DNA of 43,837 bases from JAGFIY01 sp964499285 (GCA_964499285.1 CAZCLA010000027.1:1-43837), one strand, 5' to 3'; positions 27,064 through 36,231 are shown, numbered from the stretch's first letter. Notes: generated from the letters alone by a model not told the origin. Numbers and translations are program-made.

Positions 27064-28554
27064 ATGTACGTCGGCAAAAAGGTCATATTATTACTTGCAT
27101 TTTTACCGTTTTTACTTTCGTTGCATGCACAGAATTACTGGACTGTTTCTTCAATCGATTCATTTCAAACGACTAATGTTGGTCAAGGTGTTCACGGTTT
27201 AAATTCGATTGTGCATGATGATGCTATTCACTTGACGTATTTTTATCATGATCAAAATTCTCAGACGACTTTACTTTATGCTGTAAAAACTAACGATAAT
27301 TTTGTAGTTGATACCGTAGCACATATTTCGGGTTTTAATTCTTACCGGGTGTCCACATCAATTCAATTCAATTCAGACGGCTCAAAATGGATTTATGCCG
27401 GTTTCTATTCTTTACCGGATAGAATTATTGGCGTGTTCAAACAAAACGGTGCCGATTGGGATTATACTTTTATCGACGCTACAGGGAATTCAAAAACCGT
27501 TGCTGCAATCCAAAATAATTCGGAAATGGGATTTGTATATTTTGGTCGGGGTAAAAATAATAGTCTTGATAAACAAAGTGTTAAGTATGCATATTGGAAC
27601 GGAAGCAGCTGGGAAATCGAAACAATTTCTGAAAGAAATGATACCTATAAAACTAATAAGCCGAGTATTGTTGAAGCCGGCGGTAAAATTTACTTGACTT
27701 ACGGTGAAGGCATGTTTCCCGATTCGTTAATTACCAGAGTATTTGTAAAAGAGAATCAAGTTTGGAGTCAATCATTTTTCGATCTTTTTGAGATCCCATA
27801 TGCCGGAGGAGCAGTAGACGGTTTGTATAATTTAGTCGGAATAACTTCCGATGGAAAGCCCGCACTATTGCACACGCTCTCAAAAGAAGTCCATCCGAGA
27901 TTCTTCAAAATGAATAATGGAGGATGGACACAAGAAACAATCAATTATCCTACATCATGGGGCTTGACATTTGGTCTGTATGGTTCAAACATTTTATTTG
28001 ATGCAGAAAACACAATGTTTGTAATTTCCCAAGCAAATTACACCAATCCTCGAGTATCTTGGGTTAAAGAGAACGGAGATGCCGGGTATTCCGAGATACC
28101 TTTCCGCTATGGTCTAATTCTGCAAGATTTTGTAATTCTCAATAATAAAATCTTTGTCTATTACTATGATGGTTACTTGGAATATCCTTACAATAGACCG
28201 ACAACATTAAAGGAAGCTAAAATTGATATTTCCGATTTACTGACGGGTGTGGAAGAAAGTAGTACTCAACTTCCTCAGGAACTTATTCTATATCAAAATT
28301 ATCCGAATCCATTTAACCCTGTTACCACTATAAAATTTTCTGTGCCTCATACTTCTTATCTGAATTTGAAAATATTTGATTTATTGGGAAGGGAAGTAAG
28401 AGATTTGTTAAATGATGAAGTCGGACCGGGAATTCATACGATTCAATGGGACGGGACGGATAAAAACGGTCAAAATATTGCGAGCGGAATATATATCTAT
28501 AAGTTAACAGGAGATGGTTATACCCTGAGCAGAAAACTCTTGTTGTTAAAGTAG
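27064..28554 (+). CDS. T9SS-secreted protein with type-A sorting domain
   Basis: A 496-residue exported protein. Signal peptide at 1-23 (ending SLHAQ), a long beta-rich region without a recognised catalytic motif, and a complete type-A T9SS C-terminal domain at 407-496: YQNYPNPFNPVTTIKFSVP, LKIFDLLGREVRDL, NIASGIYIYKL and SRKLLLLK at the very end. The central part has propeller-like blocks (KYAYWNGSSWEIETI, then PSIVEAGGKIYLTY). The protein is therefore predicted to be secreted across the outer membrane and released or surface-anchored. AGGAGGG precedes the ATG. Followed by its own terminator. Confidence 0.88.
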   Translation: MYVGKKVILLLAFLPFLLSLHAQNYWTVSSIDSFQTTNVGQGVHGLNSIVHDDAIHLTYFYHDQNSQTTLLYAVKTNDNFVVDTVAHISGFNSYRVSTSIQFNSDGSKWIYAGFYSLPDRIIGVFKQNGADWDYTFIDATGNSKTVAAIQNNSEMGFVYFGRGKNNSLDKQSVKYAYWNGSSWEIETISERNDTYKTNKPSIVEAGGKIYLTYGEGMFPDSLITRVFVKENQVWSQSFFDLFEIPYAGGAVDGLYNLVGITSDGKPALLHTLSKEVHPRFFKMNNGGWTQETINYPTSWGLTFGLYGSNILFDAENTMFVISQANYTNPRVSWVKENGDAGYSEIPFRYGLILQDFVILNNKIFVYYYDGYLEYPYNRPTTLKEAKIDISDLLTGVEESSTQLPQELILYQNYPNPFNPVTTIKFSVPHTSYLNLKIFDLLGREVRDLLNDEVGPGIHTIQWDGTDKNGQNIASGIYIYKLTGDGYTLSRKLLLLK

Positions 28555-28570
28555 AGAAATTTCTATTATA

Positions 28571-28600
28571 AATCCTGGTTTATAAATGAGCCAGGATTTT
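28571..28600 (+). terminator. Intrinsic terminator of the T9SS cargo gene
   Basis: AATCCTGGTTTA (28571-28582) pairs with TGAGCCAGGATT (28587-28598), loop TAAA, then TT-A-TTT. Compared with 26880-26911, a C-G pair in the stem has become T-A on both arms. Confidence 0.85.
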
Positions 28601-28713
28601 ATTTAATCACCAAAATATAAACATCATTCCTAATTGATTCTTCTATCAAAAATGTGGAAATTCACGTTTTCTTTTCTGAAGCTTTTCTATAATATGATAA
28701 TATTTTTAATAAA

Positions 28714-29490
28714 ATGAGATATACACGTAAAGGGACAGGGGACTTTCTAATTCTTGTGCACGGAGCATTGGCGGATGAAAGAATGTGGTTCACACATATG
28801 GATTTTCTAAGCCAAAGTTATGATGTAATATCCATTAGTCTCCGTCATTTTGACGATTCAAATGAAGGCGGCTTCGGGTTAAATACTCACGCAGCTGATT
28901 TAGCTGATTTTATAAACGTACTTGCTGAAGAGAAAAAAGTTAATATCGCAGCCTGGTCATACGGAGCCGATGTTGTTCTAAATATGCTTGTTGGAAATAA
29001 TATTCCGTTGGAGAATATATTTTTATATGAACCCGGTTATCCGGGATGTTTATCGGAAGAAGAATTAGTTGAATGGAAAAAAGATTCGGATAAAATGTTT
29101 GAACCGGTCTTTGACAAGTTTATCGAAGGAAACTTAGAAGATGCAGTTGAAGCATTGATAGATGGTTCCGGAAATAAGGAAGGTTATTTTCTGAGGCAAA
29201 CTGAAGAGATAAGACATCAACAACTTGAGAAAGCTCACACGTTGAACATGCAGTTGAATCAAGTAGAATCTCCGAAAATAAGCGAAAGGGGTATTTCAGG
29301 TATTACTCTGCCGTTTATTGTGGGTTTCGGCTCGAAAACAAGGGATTTATTTAGGTTGGTTTCTAGAAAAACGGTTTCGTTGGCTTGTAATGCGAGTTAT
29401 AAAGCGATTGAAGGGGAAGGCCATATGCTCCCAATGGAAAACCCGAAGAAGTTCTCGATGATCTTAATTGAAAATCTGAAAACAAGTTAG
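28714..29490 (+). CDS. Alpha/beta-hydrolase fold protein
   Basis: A 258-residue single-domain alpha/beta hydrolase. The oxyanion-side HGALADERMW follows the first strands. The nucleophile elbow is AWSYG (S82), so the first glycine of GxSxG is alanine. The catalytic histidine is H237 in GEGHMLPM, and D211 in the preceding strand-loop is a candidate acid. The lid region (about 105-190) is charged and helical. No substrate can be predicted. It stands alone, with 159 bp to the previous gene and no clear ribosome-binding site. Confidence 0.85.
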   Translation: MRYTRKGTGDFLILVHGALADERMWFTHMDFLSQSYDVISISLRHFDDSNEGGFGLNTHAADLADFINVLAEEKKVNIAAWSYGADVVLNMLVGNNIPLENIFLYEPGYPGCLSEEELVEWKKDSDKMFEPVFDKFIEGNLEDAVEALIDGSGNKEGYFLRQTEEIRHQQLEKAHTLNMQLNQVESPKISERGISGITLPFIVGFGSKTRDLFRLVSRKTVSLACNASYKAIEGEGHMLPMENPKKFSMILIENLKTS

Positions 29491-29608
29491 AACGATAATT
29501 TTATAATTTGGATTCCCTGTTTCCTTCAATAATTACCCGCTAAATTTTTGCTAAAAATTATATCTTCACTTTAATTATGTGATGTAAAAAATTATTTTTA
29601 CTTACGTT

Positions 29609-29659
29609 GAATTCGATATTTCAAAAAATTGGTCAAATTATGGAATTCGATTGGTCAAA
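29609..29659. promoter_or_regulatory. Paired direct repeats upstream of the antiporter
   Basis: GAATTCGAT occurs at 29609-29617 and 29643-29651, and ATTGGTCAAA at 29628-29637 and 29650-29659. The interleaved repeats lie 100-150 bp before the antiporter start and could be binding sites; nothing else supports a regulator. Confidence 0.3.
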
Positions 29660-29762
29660 GTAAATTATTTTGCAAGCCAAATTTTAAATATCATTTTTTT
29701 GCAGATATAGAATCAAATCAATATCATAGATATAAAATTATTTTATTAACCGGAGAAGTTAT

Positions 29763-31217
29763 TTGGCATCGATAGACATTCTGCTTCTTATAGGTGCAGT
29801 ACTTGTTATAATAAGCATTCTGTTCGCTAAGTTGTTCCATAACATAGGAATGCCTACAATGCTGCTTTTTATCCTTGTAGGAATTCTTGCAGGTTCCGAG
29901 GGATTGGGTGGAATATATTTCGATGATGCATCTTTGGCACAATCAATCGGAATAATCTCTCTGGTGTTTATTCTGTTCTCCGGTGGGTTGGATACGGTTT
30001 GGAATGATTCAAAAGTTGTTTCTGTTCCGGCATTGCTTCTAGCAACCGTGGGAGTCTTAATAACGGCGATAGTAATAGGTATTTTTGTAATGCTGATTTT
30101 TGATACTTCCTTTCTCTGGGGAATGCTGGTAGGTTCAATTATTTCTTCTACTGATGCCGCGGCTGTATTTTCAGTTTTAAGAAAGGGAAATTTAGAACTG
30201 AAAGGAAAGTTAAAACCTCTGCTTGAACTTGAATCGGGAAGTAACGACCCAATGGCGGTTTTCCTTACTATTGGAACAATCGAATTAATCACTTTACCCG
30301 ATTCAACATTCTTTCACATTGTCTTTATCTTTTTTATCCAAATTGGATTAGGATTGGGATTAGGTTATCTCGGCGGTAAAATGATGGCTTATCTTATAAA
30401 TAATTTAAACTTTTTTTACGAAGGTGTTTATATAGTATTTGCATTATCAATCGCGTTTCTAATCTATTCATTAACATCGGTTTTAGGCGGAAGCGGATTT
30501 CTTGCAATATACATATCCGGAATAATTTTAGGTAACGGAAATTTTGTTTATAAAAGAACATTGATAAGATTCTTTGATGGCTTGTCGGTTCTTAGTCAAA
30601 TAGCCATGTTTTTGACTTTAGGATTGCTGGTTTTCCCTTCGGATTTGCTTCCAATAATTGGAGTTGGTCTTTTGTTAAGCGGGGTTTTAATTTTCATTGC
30701 TCGTCCAATCAGTGTTTTCATTACACTAATTCCTTTCAAGTTTAATCTAAAAGAAAAAGTTTTTACATCGTGGATCGGTTTGCGAGGTGCAGTCCCGATT
30801 ATTTTAGCTACTTTTCCGCTAATAGCAGGTGTTGATCGCTCGCTTCTAATTTTCGACTTGGTGTTTTTTATCGTATTGACCTCGGCGCTCATTCAAGGTT
30901 GGTCGATAAATTCAGTTGCTAAATTATTGAACCTTGCAAAACCGCTGCCTAAGAAAGTTCCTATTCCTCTTGAATTTACATCTGATCCCAAAACTGACAC
31001 TGAACTAATCGAGATAATTGTTCCTTATAACTCGCATATAGCCGGTAAACAAATAGTGGATTTAAATTTTCCGGATGACAGCAGAATAGTGCTTATTATA
31101 AGAGAGGATAAAAATATTATTCCTAGCGGAGGAACAATGCTCGAAATAGGTGATGTTTTGCTCGTACTAGCAAACAAAAAAAACAGGATTATGTTGAAGG
31201 AGATTTTTGATAGTTGA
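29763..31217 (+). CDS. K+/H+ antiporter, CPA1 family with TrkA-C domain
   Basis: A 484-residue inner-membrane cation/proton antiporter of the NhaP2/CvrA type. About twelve hydrophobic segments; the family ion-site residues are seen in SSTDAAAVFSVL (T130-D131) and LESGSNDPMAVF (N161-D162). The cytoplasmic C-terminus (about 405-484) is a TrkA-C-type regulatory domain with IVPYNSHIAGKQIVDLNFP and GDVLLVLANK. The start is a TTG at 29763, supported by GGAG at 29752-29755; no ATG fits the N-terminus. NhaP2 proteins export K+ in exchange for H+; Na+ cannot be excluded. Confidence 0.92.
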   Translation: MASIDILLLIGAVLVIISILFAKLFHNIGMPTMLLFILVGILAGSEGLGGIYFDDASLAQSIGIISLVFILFSGGLDTVWNDSKVVSVPALLLATVGVLITAIVIGIFVMLIFDTSFLWGMLVGSIISSTDAAAVFSVLRKGNLELKGKLKPLLELESGSNDPMAVFLTIGTIELITLPDSTFFHIVFIFFIQIGLGLGLGYLGGKMMAYLINNLNFFYEGVYIVFALSIAFLIYSLTSVLGGSGFLAIYISGIILGNGNFVYKRTLIRFFDGLSVLSQIAMFLTLGLLVFPSDLLPIIGVGLLLSGVLIFIARPISVFITLIPFKFNLKEKVFTSWIGLRGAVPIILATFPLIAGVDRSLLIFDLVFFIVLTSALIQGWSINSVAKLLNLAKPLPKKVPIPLEFTSDPKTDTELIEIIVPYNSHIAGKQIVDLNFPDDSRIVLIIREDKNIIPSGGTMLEIGDVLLVLANKKNRIMLKEIFDS

Positions 31218-31314
31218 TGTTTCCTGTTGTTTTTCAAATAATCACTTCATGGCTATTCGAATACAATTTTTTATAGAATGTTTTTTTCCAAAGTTTCTTA
31301 TTAGTGGATAGACT

Positions 31315-32172
31315 TTGAATATTACTTTAATAGACGGCAAAGATAGACCTCTTATTGAATTATTTCATCAATTTATCGGGAAAATATTTCCAGGCGTCAG
31401 TTTTCACCGATGGTATAGTGAAGGATATTGGACCGAGCATTACACTGCTTTTTCGATAATTAAAGAAAATCAGATAATCTCGAATATCTGCTGTATGAAA
31501 ATGAACGTGTACTATAACCGAAAAATAATAAATGGAGTGCAGATCGGTGCGGTGGGCACACTTCCGGAATATAGAAAAAAAGGTCTGTCGAGAGAATTAT
31601 TGAAGTACGTTAAAGACTTTTATAAAGAAAACACTGAATTATTATTCCTTTATGCAAACGATAGAGTTCATGATTTTTATAAAAAATTTGGTTTCAAACA
31701 TGTTTACGAAAAAAATTTCTTTGCTGATACAAATGAATTGACCAATGCCGGCAGGTCAAGAAAATTGAATATCGAAAATGCAACTGATTATAATATTTTT
31801 CTCGAGATTCTGAAAAACTCAAAACCCGTAACTAAGATATTTGGTTCAGAGGATTATTGGTATCTGACAATGTGGCATGTTTTTAACACTTACAAGAATG
31901 ATTTATACTATTTTGATGAATTGAAGGCGGTTTCTGTTCAAAAACAAGTTGGTGATTCTCTTCACATTTACGAGGTTTTCGCATCATATCCAATCACGCT
32001 GGTGGATATTGCCATGCAAGGATCGGCTGAAAAAGTTAAAGTTTATTTCCCTCCTGATCAAATATTTTATAAAGTAAGTAAAAGCGATGAGGAAGATACA
32101 GGATTATTTGTACTAGGTGATATTAATTTAGATAATCTCGAATTCCGTTTTCCGGCTACGGCATACACATAA
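31315..32172 (+). CDS. GNAT-family N-acetyltransferase
   Basis: A 285-residue protein with an N-terminal GNAT domain. The acetyl-CoA-binding motif A is VGTLPEYRKKGLSRELL (about 80-97), followed by FLYANDRVHDFYKKFGFKH, the usual beta-strand and helix of motif B. The C-terminal 130 residues are an extension of a kind seen in Eis-like or tRNA-unrelated GNATs; the acceptor is unknown. A TTG at 31315 is the only start that includes the N-terminal strand. It follows the antiporter gene by 97 bp. Confidence 0.82.
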   Translation: MNITLIDGKDRPLIELFHQFIGKIFPGVSFHRWYSEGYWTEHYTAFSIIKENQIISNICCMKMNVYYNRKIINGVQIGAVGTLPEYRKKGLSRELLKYVKDFYKENTELLFLYANDRVHDFYKKFGFKHVYEKNFFADTNELTNAGRSRKLNIENATDYNIFLEILKNSKPVTKIFGSEDYWYLTMWHVFNTYKNDLYYFDELKAVSVQKQVGDSLHIYEVFASYPITLVDIAMQGSAEKVKVYFPPDQIFYKVSKSDEEDTGLFVLGDINLDNLEFRFPATAYT

Positions 32173-32248
32173 TTACATGAAAATATGAGAAATAAATTAT
32201 AGTTCAAATATTATTAAAAATAAAAAGTTTAGGAAAAATAATTAGGTT

Positions 32249-32302
32249 TTTAAAGTAAATAGCAGTATGTTTGTTCGATCAAGGCAGTATCTTTAAAGTA
32301 AA
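32249..32302 (+). promoter_or_regulatory. Direct repeats in the cold-shock gene leader
   Basis: TTTAAAGTAAA occurs at 32249-32259 and 32292-32302, and GCAGTAT at 32262-32268 and 32284-32290. They lie in the 229-bp stretch before the cold-shock gene, which fits a long 5' leader such as cspA has, but no known thermosensor structure could be established by eye. Confidence 0.35.
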
Positions 32303-32401
32303 ACGCAATAAGCGGTATTTGTAAAAGTAGAATTCTTTCGAACCTTCCAAGTAATTTTAGAGCCTGTCAAATTCACAATTCAAATTTTAGGAGTATCTGT
32401 T

Positions 32402-32614
32402 ATGGCAGAGCGCAAAAAAGGATCTGTTAAATGGTTTAACAGTGAAAAAGGTTTTGGTTTCATCCAACAATCATCTGGAGATGATGTATTTGTCCATTTT
32501 AAATCGATTTTAGGCGATGGTTATAGATCATTGGATCAAGACGATAAAGTGGAATATACGATCTCTCAAGGTCCAAAAGGACTTCAAGCTACAGAAGTTA
32601 GACTTATCGGATAA
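32402..32614 (+). CDS. CspA-family cold-shock protein
   Basis: A 70-residue single cold-shock domain that binds single-stranded RNA or DNA as an RNA chaperone. RNP1 (KGFGFI) and RNP2 (VFVHF) are both intact, within KGSVKWFNSEKGFGFIQ and DDVFVHFKSI. AGGAG is present before the ATG. A perfect terminator follows at 32635. The long leader upstream suggests post-transcriptional control, as in other cspA genes. Confidence 0.96.
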   Translation: MAERKKGSVKWFNSEKGFGFIQQSSGDDVFVHFKSILGDGYRSLDQDDKVEYTISQGPKGLQATEVRLIG

Positions 32615-32634
32615 TATCAAATATAGTTCGTTTT

Positions 32635-32662
32635 AAAATCCGGCTATCTGCCGGATTTTCTA
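32635..32662. terminator. Perfect intrinsic terminator after the cold-shock gene
   Basis: AAAATCCGGC (32635-32644) and GCCGGATTTT (32650-32659) form a perfect 10-bp stem with loop TATCT, followed by further Ts. The A/T symmetry could let it work on both strands. Confidence 0.9.
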
Positions 32663-32885
32663 TTTTAAACACTTCTTAATTATCTCACATTTTTCATACT
32701 CCGGAAAATATATTTATTTTTTCATCAACCTTGAAATGAGTGGTCTCTGATGTACAATAAATTAAACGATCCGTTTGCTTTTGCAGTTTTTATATTCACG
32801 TAGCTTCTGATCTTAATTATTGTAGAAAATGTCCAGAAAAAAATTATTCTATCAACAATAATGACTTGAATTTCATATTTGTATA

Positions 32886-32904
32886 TGTTACACTTACTGT
32901 AACA
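32886..32904. promoter_or_regulatory. Probable Rrf2-family operator
   Basis: TGTTACA (32886-32892) and TGTAACA (32898-32904) are a perfect 7-bp inverted repeat with a 5-nt spacer, ending 13 bp before the Rrf2 start. Position and dyad symmetry suit an autoregulatory site for the downstream regulator. Confidence 0.6.
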
Positions 32905-32917
32905 AATTAATGAGATT

Positions 32918-33355
32918 ATGTCCGCATCAACCAAATTATCAACATCGGTGAAAGCATTAAGCTACCTCGCTTCTACTCATCCGGCTCCTCAGACAAGCTC
33001 GCAAATTGCAGAGCAGATAGGAACTAATGCATCTAAGTTAAGAAGACTTATGTCCATGCTTACAAAGAATGAAATCGTGAAAAGTACACAGGGGACCAGC
33101 GGAGGATTTGTGCTGAACAAACCGCCTTCCAAAATTGACCTGCAGGAAATTTACTGCGCCATTGAGGATAGAAAAGCATTTCATCTGGATGTTAATAAAA
33201 ACGACGGGGGAAAGAAGAATTTTTCGGAATCATTCAACGGATACTTTCTCGATTTATTTGCTGAGGTTCAAGTCGATATAGAAAACAAAATGAAAAAAAT
33301 AAATTTGTCAATGGTAATGGAAAGAAACAAAATAAAATCAACATTTAAGATGTAG
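32918..33355 (+). CDS. Rrf2-family transcriptional regulator
   Basis: A 145-residue winged-helix regulator. The N-terminal half shows the Rrf2 pattern: VKALSYLAST, TSSQIAEQIGTNASKLRRLMSML and STQGTSGGFVLNKPPSKIDLQEIY. Only one cysteine (in YCAIED) is present, so the three-cysteine iron-sulphur site of IscR/NsrR is absent; it belongs to the cluster-free branch. It is 8 bp upstream of the aldehyde dehydrogenase gene, so it probably controls itself and that gene through the dyad at 32886-32904. The effector is unknown; an aldehyde or related stress would fit the neighbour. Confidence 0.9.
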   Translation: MSASTKLSTSVKALSYLASTHPAPQTSSQIAEQIGTNASKLRRLMSMLTKNEIVKSTQGTSGGFVLNKPPSKIDLQEIYCAIEDRKAFHLDVNKNDGGKKNFSESFNGYFLDLFAEVQVDIENKMKKINLSMVMERNKIKSTFKM

Positions 33356-33363
33356 GAGGTAAA

Positions 33364-34896
33364 ATGGATTTTTTGAAAGAACTAGGAATTAAAGAAGAGA
33401 ACCTTGGTGCATCAACCGGGTTGAAATGGTATGGCTCAAAGTCAGGCGATAAGATTGATGTGAAATCACCAGCTGATGGTAAACATATTGCTACTGTATA
33501 TCAGGCGACAGAAGAGGATTACGAACAGGTTGTAAAAACAGCTCACGAAGCATTTCTTCATTGGAGAAAAATTCCTGCTCCAAAAAGAGGAGAGATAGTA
33601 AGACAAGTTGGATTAAAATTGCGAGATTACAAAGAACCGCTCGGTAAACTTGTTTCCTACGAGATGGGTAAATCACTTCAGGAAGGAATGGGAGAAGTTC
33701 AGGAAATGATAGACATTTGTGATTTTGCAGTTGGACAATCGCGCCAGCTTTATGGTTTTACGATGCAGTCAGAAAGACCAAATCACAGGATGTACGATCA
33801 GTATCATCCGCTCGGTGTAGTTGCAACGATAAGCGCATTTAATTTTCCGGTTGCAGTGTGGAGTTGGAATGCTATGATTGCTGCGGTTTGCGGTGATACA
33901 AATCTTTGGAAACCTTCTTCGAAAGTTCCATTAACGGCAATTGCCGTGCAGAATATTCTTGCAGACGTAATTAAAGATAACGACCTTCCTGAAGGTTTAT
34001 TCTCTCTCGTAATTGGGAAGGGAAAAACTGTTGGTGAAAGAATGTTGAACGATAAAAGAGTACCGCTTGTTTCTGTTACCGGCTCAACTTCTGTCGGAAG
34101 ACATGCCGCACAAGTTGTGGCAAAAAGATTCGGGAAAACAATTCTTGAGCTTGGGGGAAATAATGCAATTATTCTGACGCCGAGTGCAGATCTTAAAATG
34201 GCAATTCCCGCTATTGTTTTCGGTGCCGTTGGAACCGCAGGACAGCGCTGCACTTCAACAAGAAGAATTATTATGCACGAATCTATTTATGATAAAGTGA
34301 AAGAATCTCTGTTGAAAGCCTACGCGACATTGAAAATTGGAACTCCTCTTGAAGAATCAAATCATGTCGGTCCTCTTATCGACAAGGGAGCAGTTGAAGA
34401 ATTTACAACAGCTATCAAAAAAGTAAAAGAAGAAGGCGGTAAAATCATTTTCGGCGGCGAAGTTCTTGAAGGTGAAGGTTATGAATCGGGATGCTACGTC
34501 CGTCCGGCAATTGCTGAAGCTGAAAACAGTTACCAGATCGTTCAGGAAGAAACATTTGCTCCGCTTCTATACTTACTTAAATATAAAGGTGATGTCAGCG
34601 AAGCTTTAAAAATTCATAACGATGTTGTGCAGGGATTGTCATCCGCAATTTTCACAACAGATATCCATGAATCGGAAGAATTTTTATCAGCTTGGGGAAG
34701 TGATTGCGGAATTGCTAATGTTAATATTGGAACTTCTGGTGCAGAGATCGGAGGGGCATTCGGCGGTGAAAAAGAAACCGGCGGCGGACGCGAATCCGGT
34801 TCGGATGCTTGGAAAGCTTATATGCGCAGACAAACAAATACAATCAACTTCGGAAGAGAACTCCCTCTTGCTCAAGGCATAAAATTTGAAATATAA
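33364..34896 (+). CDS. ALDH7-type aldehyde dehydrogenase (aminoadipic semialdehyde)
   Basis: A 510-residue NAD-dependent aldehyde dehydrogenase of the ALDH7A1/antiquitin branch, which oxidises alpha-aminoadipic semialdehyde (piperideine-6-carboxylate) in lysine breakdown. Catalytic C296 lies in GTAGQRCTSTRR and the general base E262 in ILELGGNNA; ISAFNFPVAVWSWN is the branch-typical cofactor segment, and the C-terminal GGGRESGSDAWKAYMRRQT is characteristic. A perfect AGGAGG precedes the ATG. Terminator at 34908. It would use the product of the saccharopine pathway started by an enzyme like that at 22597. Confidence 0.92.
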   Translation: MDFLKELGIKEENLGASTGLKWYGSKSGDKIDVKSPADGKHIATVYQATEEDYEQVVKTAHEAFLHWRKIPAPKRGEIVRQVGLKLRDYKEPLGKLVSYEMGKSLQEGMGEVQEMIDICDFAVGQSRQLYGFTMQSERPNHRMYDQYHPLGVVATISAFNFPVAVWSWNAMIAAVCGDTNLWKPSSKVPLTAIAVQNILADVIKDNDLPEGLFSLVIGKGKTVGERMLNDKRVPLVSVTGSTSVGRHAAQVVAKRFGKTILELGGNNAIILTPSADLKMAIPAIVFGAVGTAGQRCTSTRRIIMHESIYDKVKESLLKAYATLKIGTPLEESNHVGPLIDKGAVEEFTTAIKKVKEEGGKIIFGGEVLEGEGYESGCYVRPAIAEAENSYQIVQEETFAPLLYLLKYKGDVSEALKIHNDVVQGLSSAIFTTDIHESEEFLSAWGSDCGIANVNIGTSGAEIGGAFGGEKETGGGRESGSDAWKAYMRRQTNTINFGRELPLAQGIKFEI

Positions 34897-34907
34897 TTAA
34901 ACTTATT

Positions 34908-34940
34908 GCCTCCGGGGTTTTTATAGCTCCGGAGGTTTTA
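34908..34940 (+). terminator. Intrinsic terminator after the aldehyde dehydrogenase
   Basis: CCTCCGG (34909-34915) pairs with CCGGAGG (34929-34935) over a 13-nt loop, followed by TTTTATA. It separates the rrf2-aldh unit from yjbQ. Confidence 0.75.
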
Positions 34941-34951
34941 TATATTTAATC

Positions 34952-35371
34952 ATGATTATTCAAAAAGAAATTACACTCAAACCTAGACCACGTGGGTTTC
35001 ATTTAATAACCGATGAAATTGAATCTCAGATCGGAGAACTTTCAAAAATTACGAAAGGAACTGCCCACATTTTGATCAAACATACTTCTGCTTCACTAAC
35101 TATAAACGAAAATGCCGATCCGAGTGTTAGAACAGACTTCGAAAGTCATTTCAACAAACTTGTTCCGGAAAACTCATCTCATTTTACCCATGTTTATGAA
35201 GGAAGTGATGATATGCCTGCTCATATAAAAGCTTCACTACTTGGAGCATCAATCACTATTCCGGTTACAGACGGAAGATTTAATTTAGGAACTTGGCAGG
35301 GGATCTATCTCTGCGAACATAGAAACCGGGGCGGTTCGCGTAGAATTGTCGTAACGGTTACGGGCGAGTAA
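34952..35371 (+). CDS. YjbQ/UPF0047 family protein
   Basis: A 139-residue protein of the YjbQ family, some of whose members have a weak thiamine-phosphate synthase activity; the physiological role is not settled. Family marks are HILIKHTSASLTINENADP, SVRTDFESHFNKLVP, HFTHVYEGSDDMPAHIKASLLG, then GTWQGIYLCEHRNRGGSRRIVVTV. The length is normal. The next gene starts 1 nt after the stop, so the two are co-transcribed. Confidence 0.92.
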   Translation: MIIQKEITLKPRPRGFHLITDEIESQIGELSKITKGTAHILIKHTSASLTINENADPSVRTDFESHFNKLVPENSSHFTHVYEGSDDMPAHIKASLLGASITIPVTDGRFNLGTWQGIYLCEHRNRGGSRRIVVTVTGE

Positions 35372-35372
35372 A

Positions 35373-36231
35373 ATGCAGCCCGAACTTTATATTGGCACAG
35401 CAGGTTGGAGTTATAAAGATTGGGTTGGCAGTTTTTACGAAGCGGAACAGTCCAAAAATTACGACTGGCTTCAGTTTTATTCGGATTATTTTAACTGCAT
35501 TGAAGTCAATTCAAGTTATTATGTTTATATAAATCCAAATACGATTGATGGATGGATTGAAAAAGTTGAGCACAAAGATGATTTTTTGTTCACCGTTAAA
35601 CTTCATCAGGATTTTACCCACAAGAAAAATTTTAATTCAAATCAGGAAAGAGCCGTAAAACTTGCTCTCGATAAATTATCTGCTTCCGAAAGATTCGGAG
35701 GTTTGTTAATTCAGTTCCCTTATTCATTTCAAGCTACCGAAGCCAATATTCAATATCTCGGCAGATTAGTTAAACTCTTCGACGAATACGATAAATTTGT
35801 TGAAGTACGACATTCTTCTTGGAATGAAAAGCGGGCAAAGCAAATTACTTTCTGTACGATTGATCAACCTTCTATTGGTGAATCGATTGAATTTAAACCG
35901 AAGATAACAAATGGAAAATTGTACGTTAGATTACACGGCCGGAACAAGGAAGCATGGCTTAACTCGATCAAGAATTTCGGTAAGAAACAAACTTACGATG
36001 AACAGAACGCAAGATATAATTATCTTTACTCCCCGGGGGAAATAATTGACATTGCAATGACAGTGAGAGAAGTGTTCGAATCGGTTCGTAAAGTTTTTTT
36101 AATATTGAACAATCATCCAAACGGAAATGCTGTGGCTAACGCTTTCGAACTGATGAATGCATTGCTTAAAAAGCAGATAAGTATTCCGCAGACTACCTTA
36201 CAGACATTTCCGAGATTATCACGGTTGGGTA
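35373..36231 (+). CDS. DUF72 family protein (3' end lost in gap)
   Basis: Partial, 286 residues before the sequence gap. The N-terminus LYIGTAGWSYKDWVGSFY and FNCIEVNSSYYVY are the DUF72 (YecE) signature; RLHGRNKEAWL and VFLILNNHPNGNAVANAFELM match the later conserved blocks (usually 'R.HGr' and 'fNN...g.a..na..l'). The fold is a TIM barrel; biochemical function is unknown. Judged by the family, only a few codons are missing at the end. Any reading continued through the Ns is not real, because the sequence beyond belongs to another gene in another frame. Confidence 0.88.
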
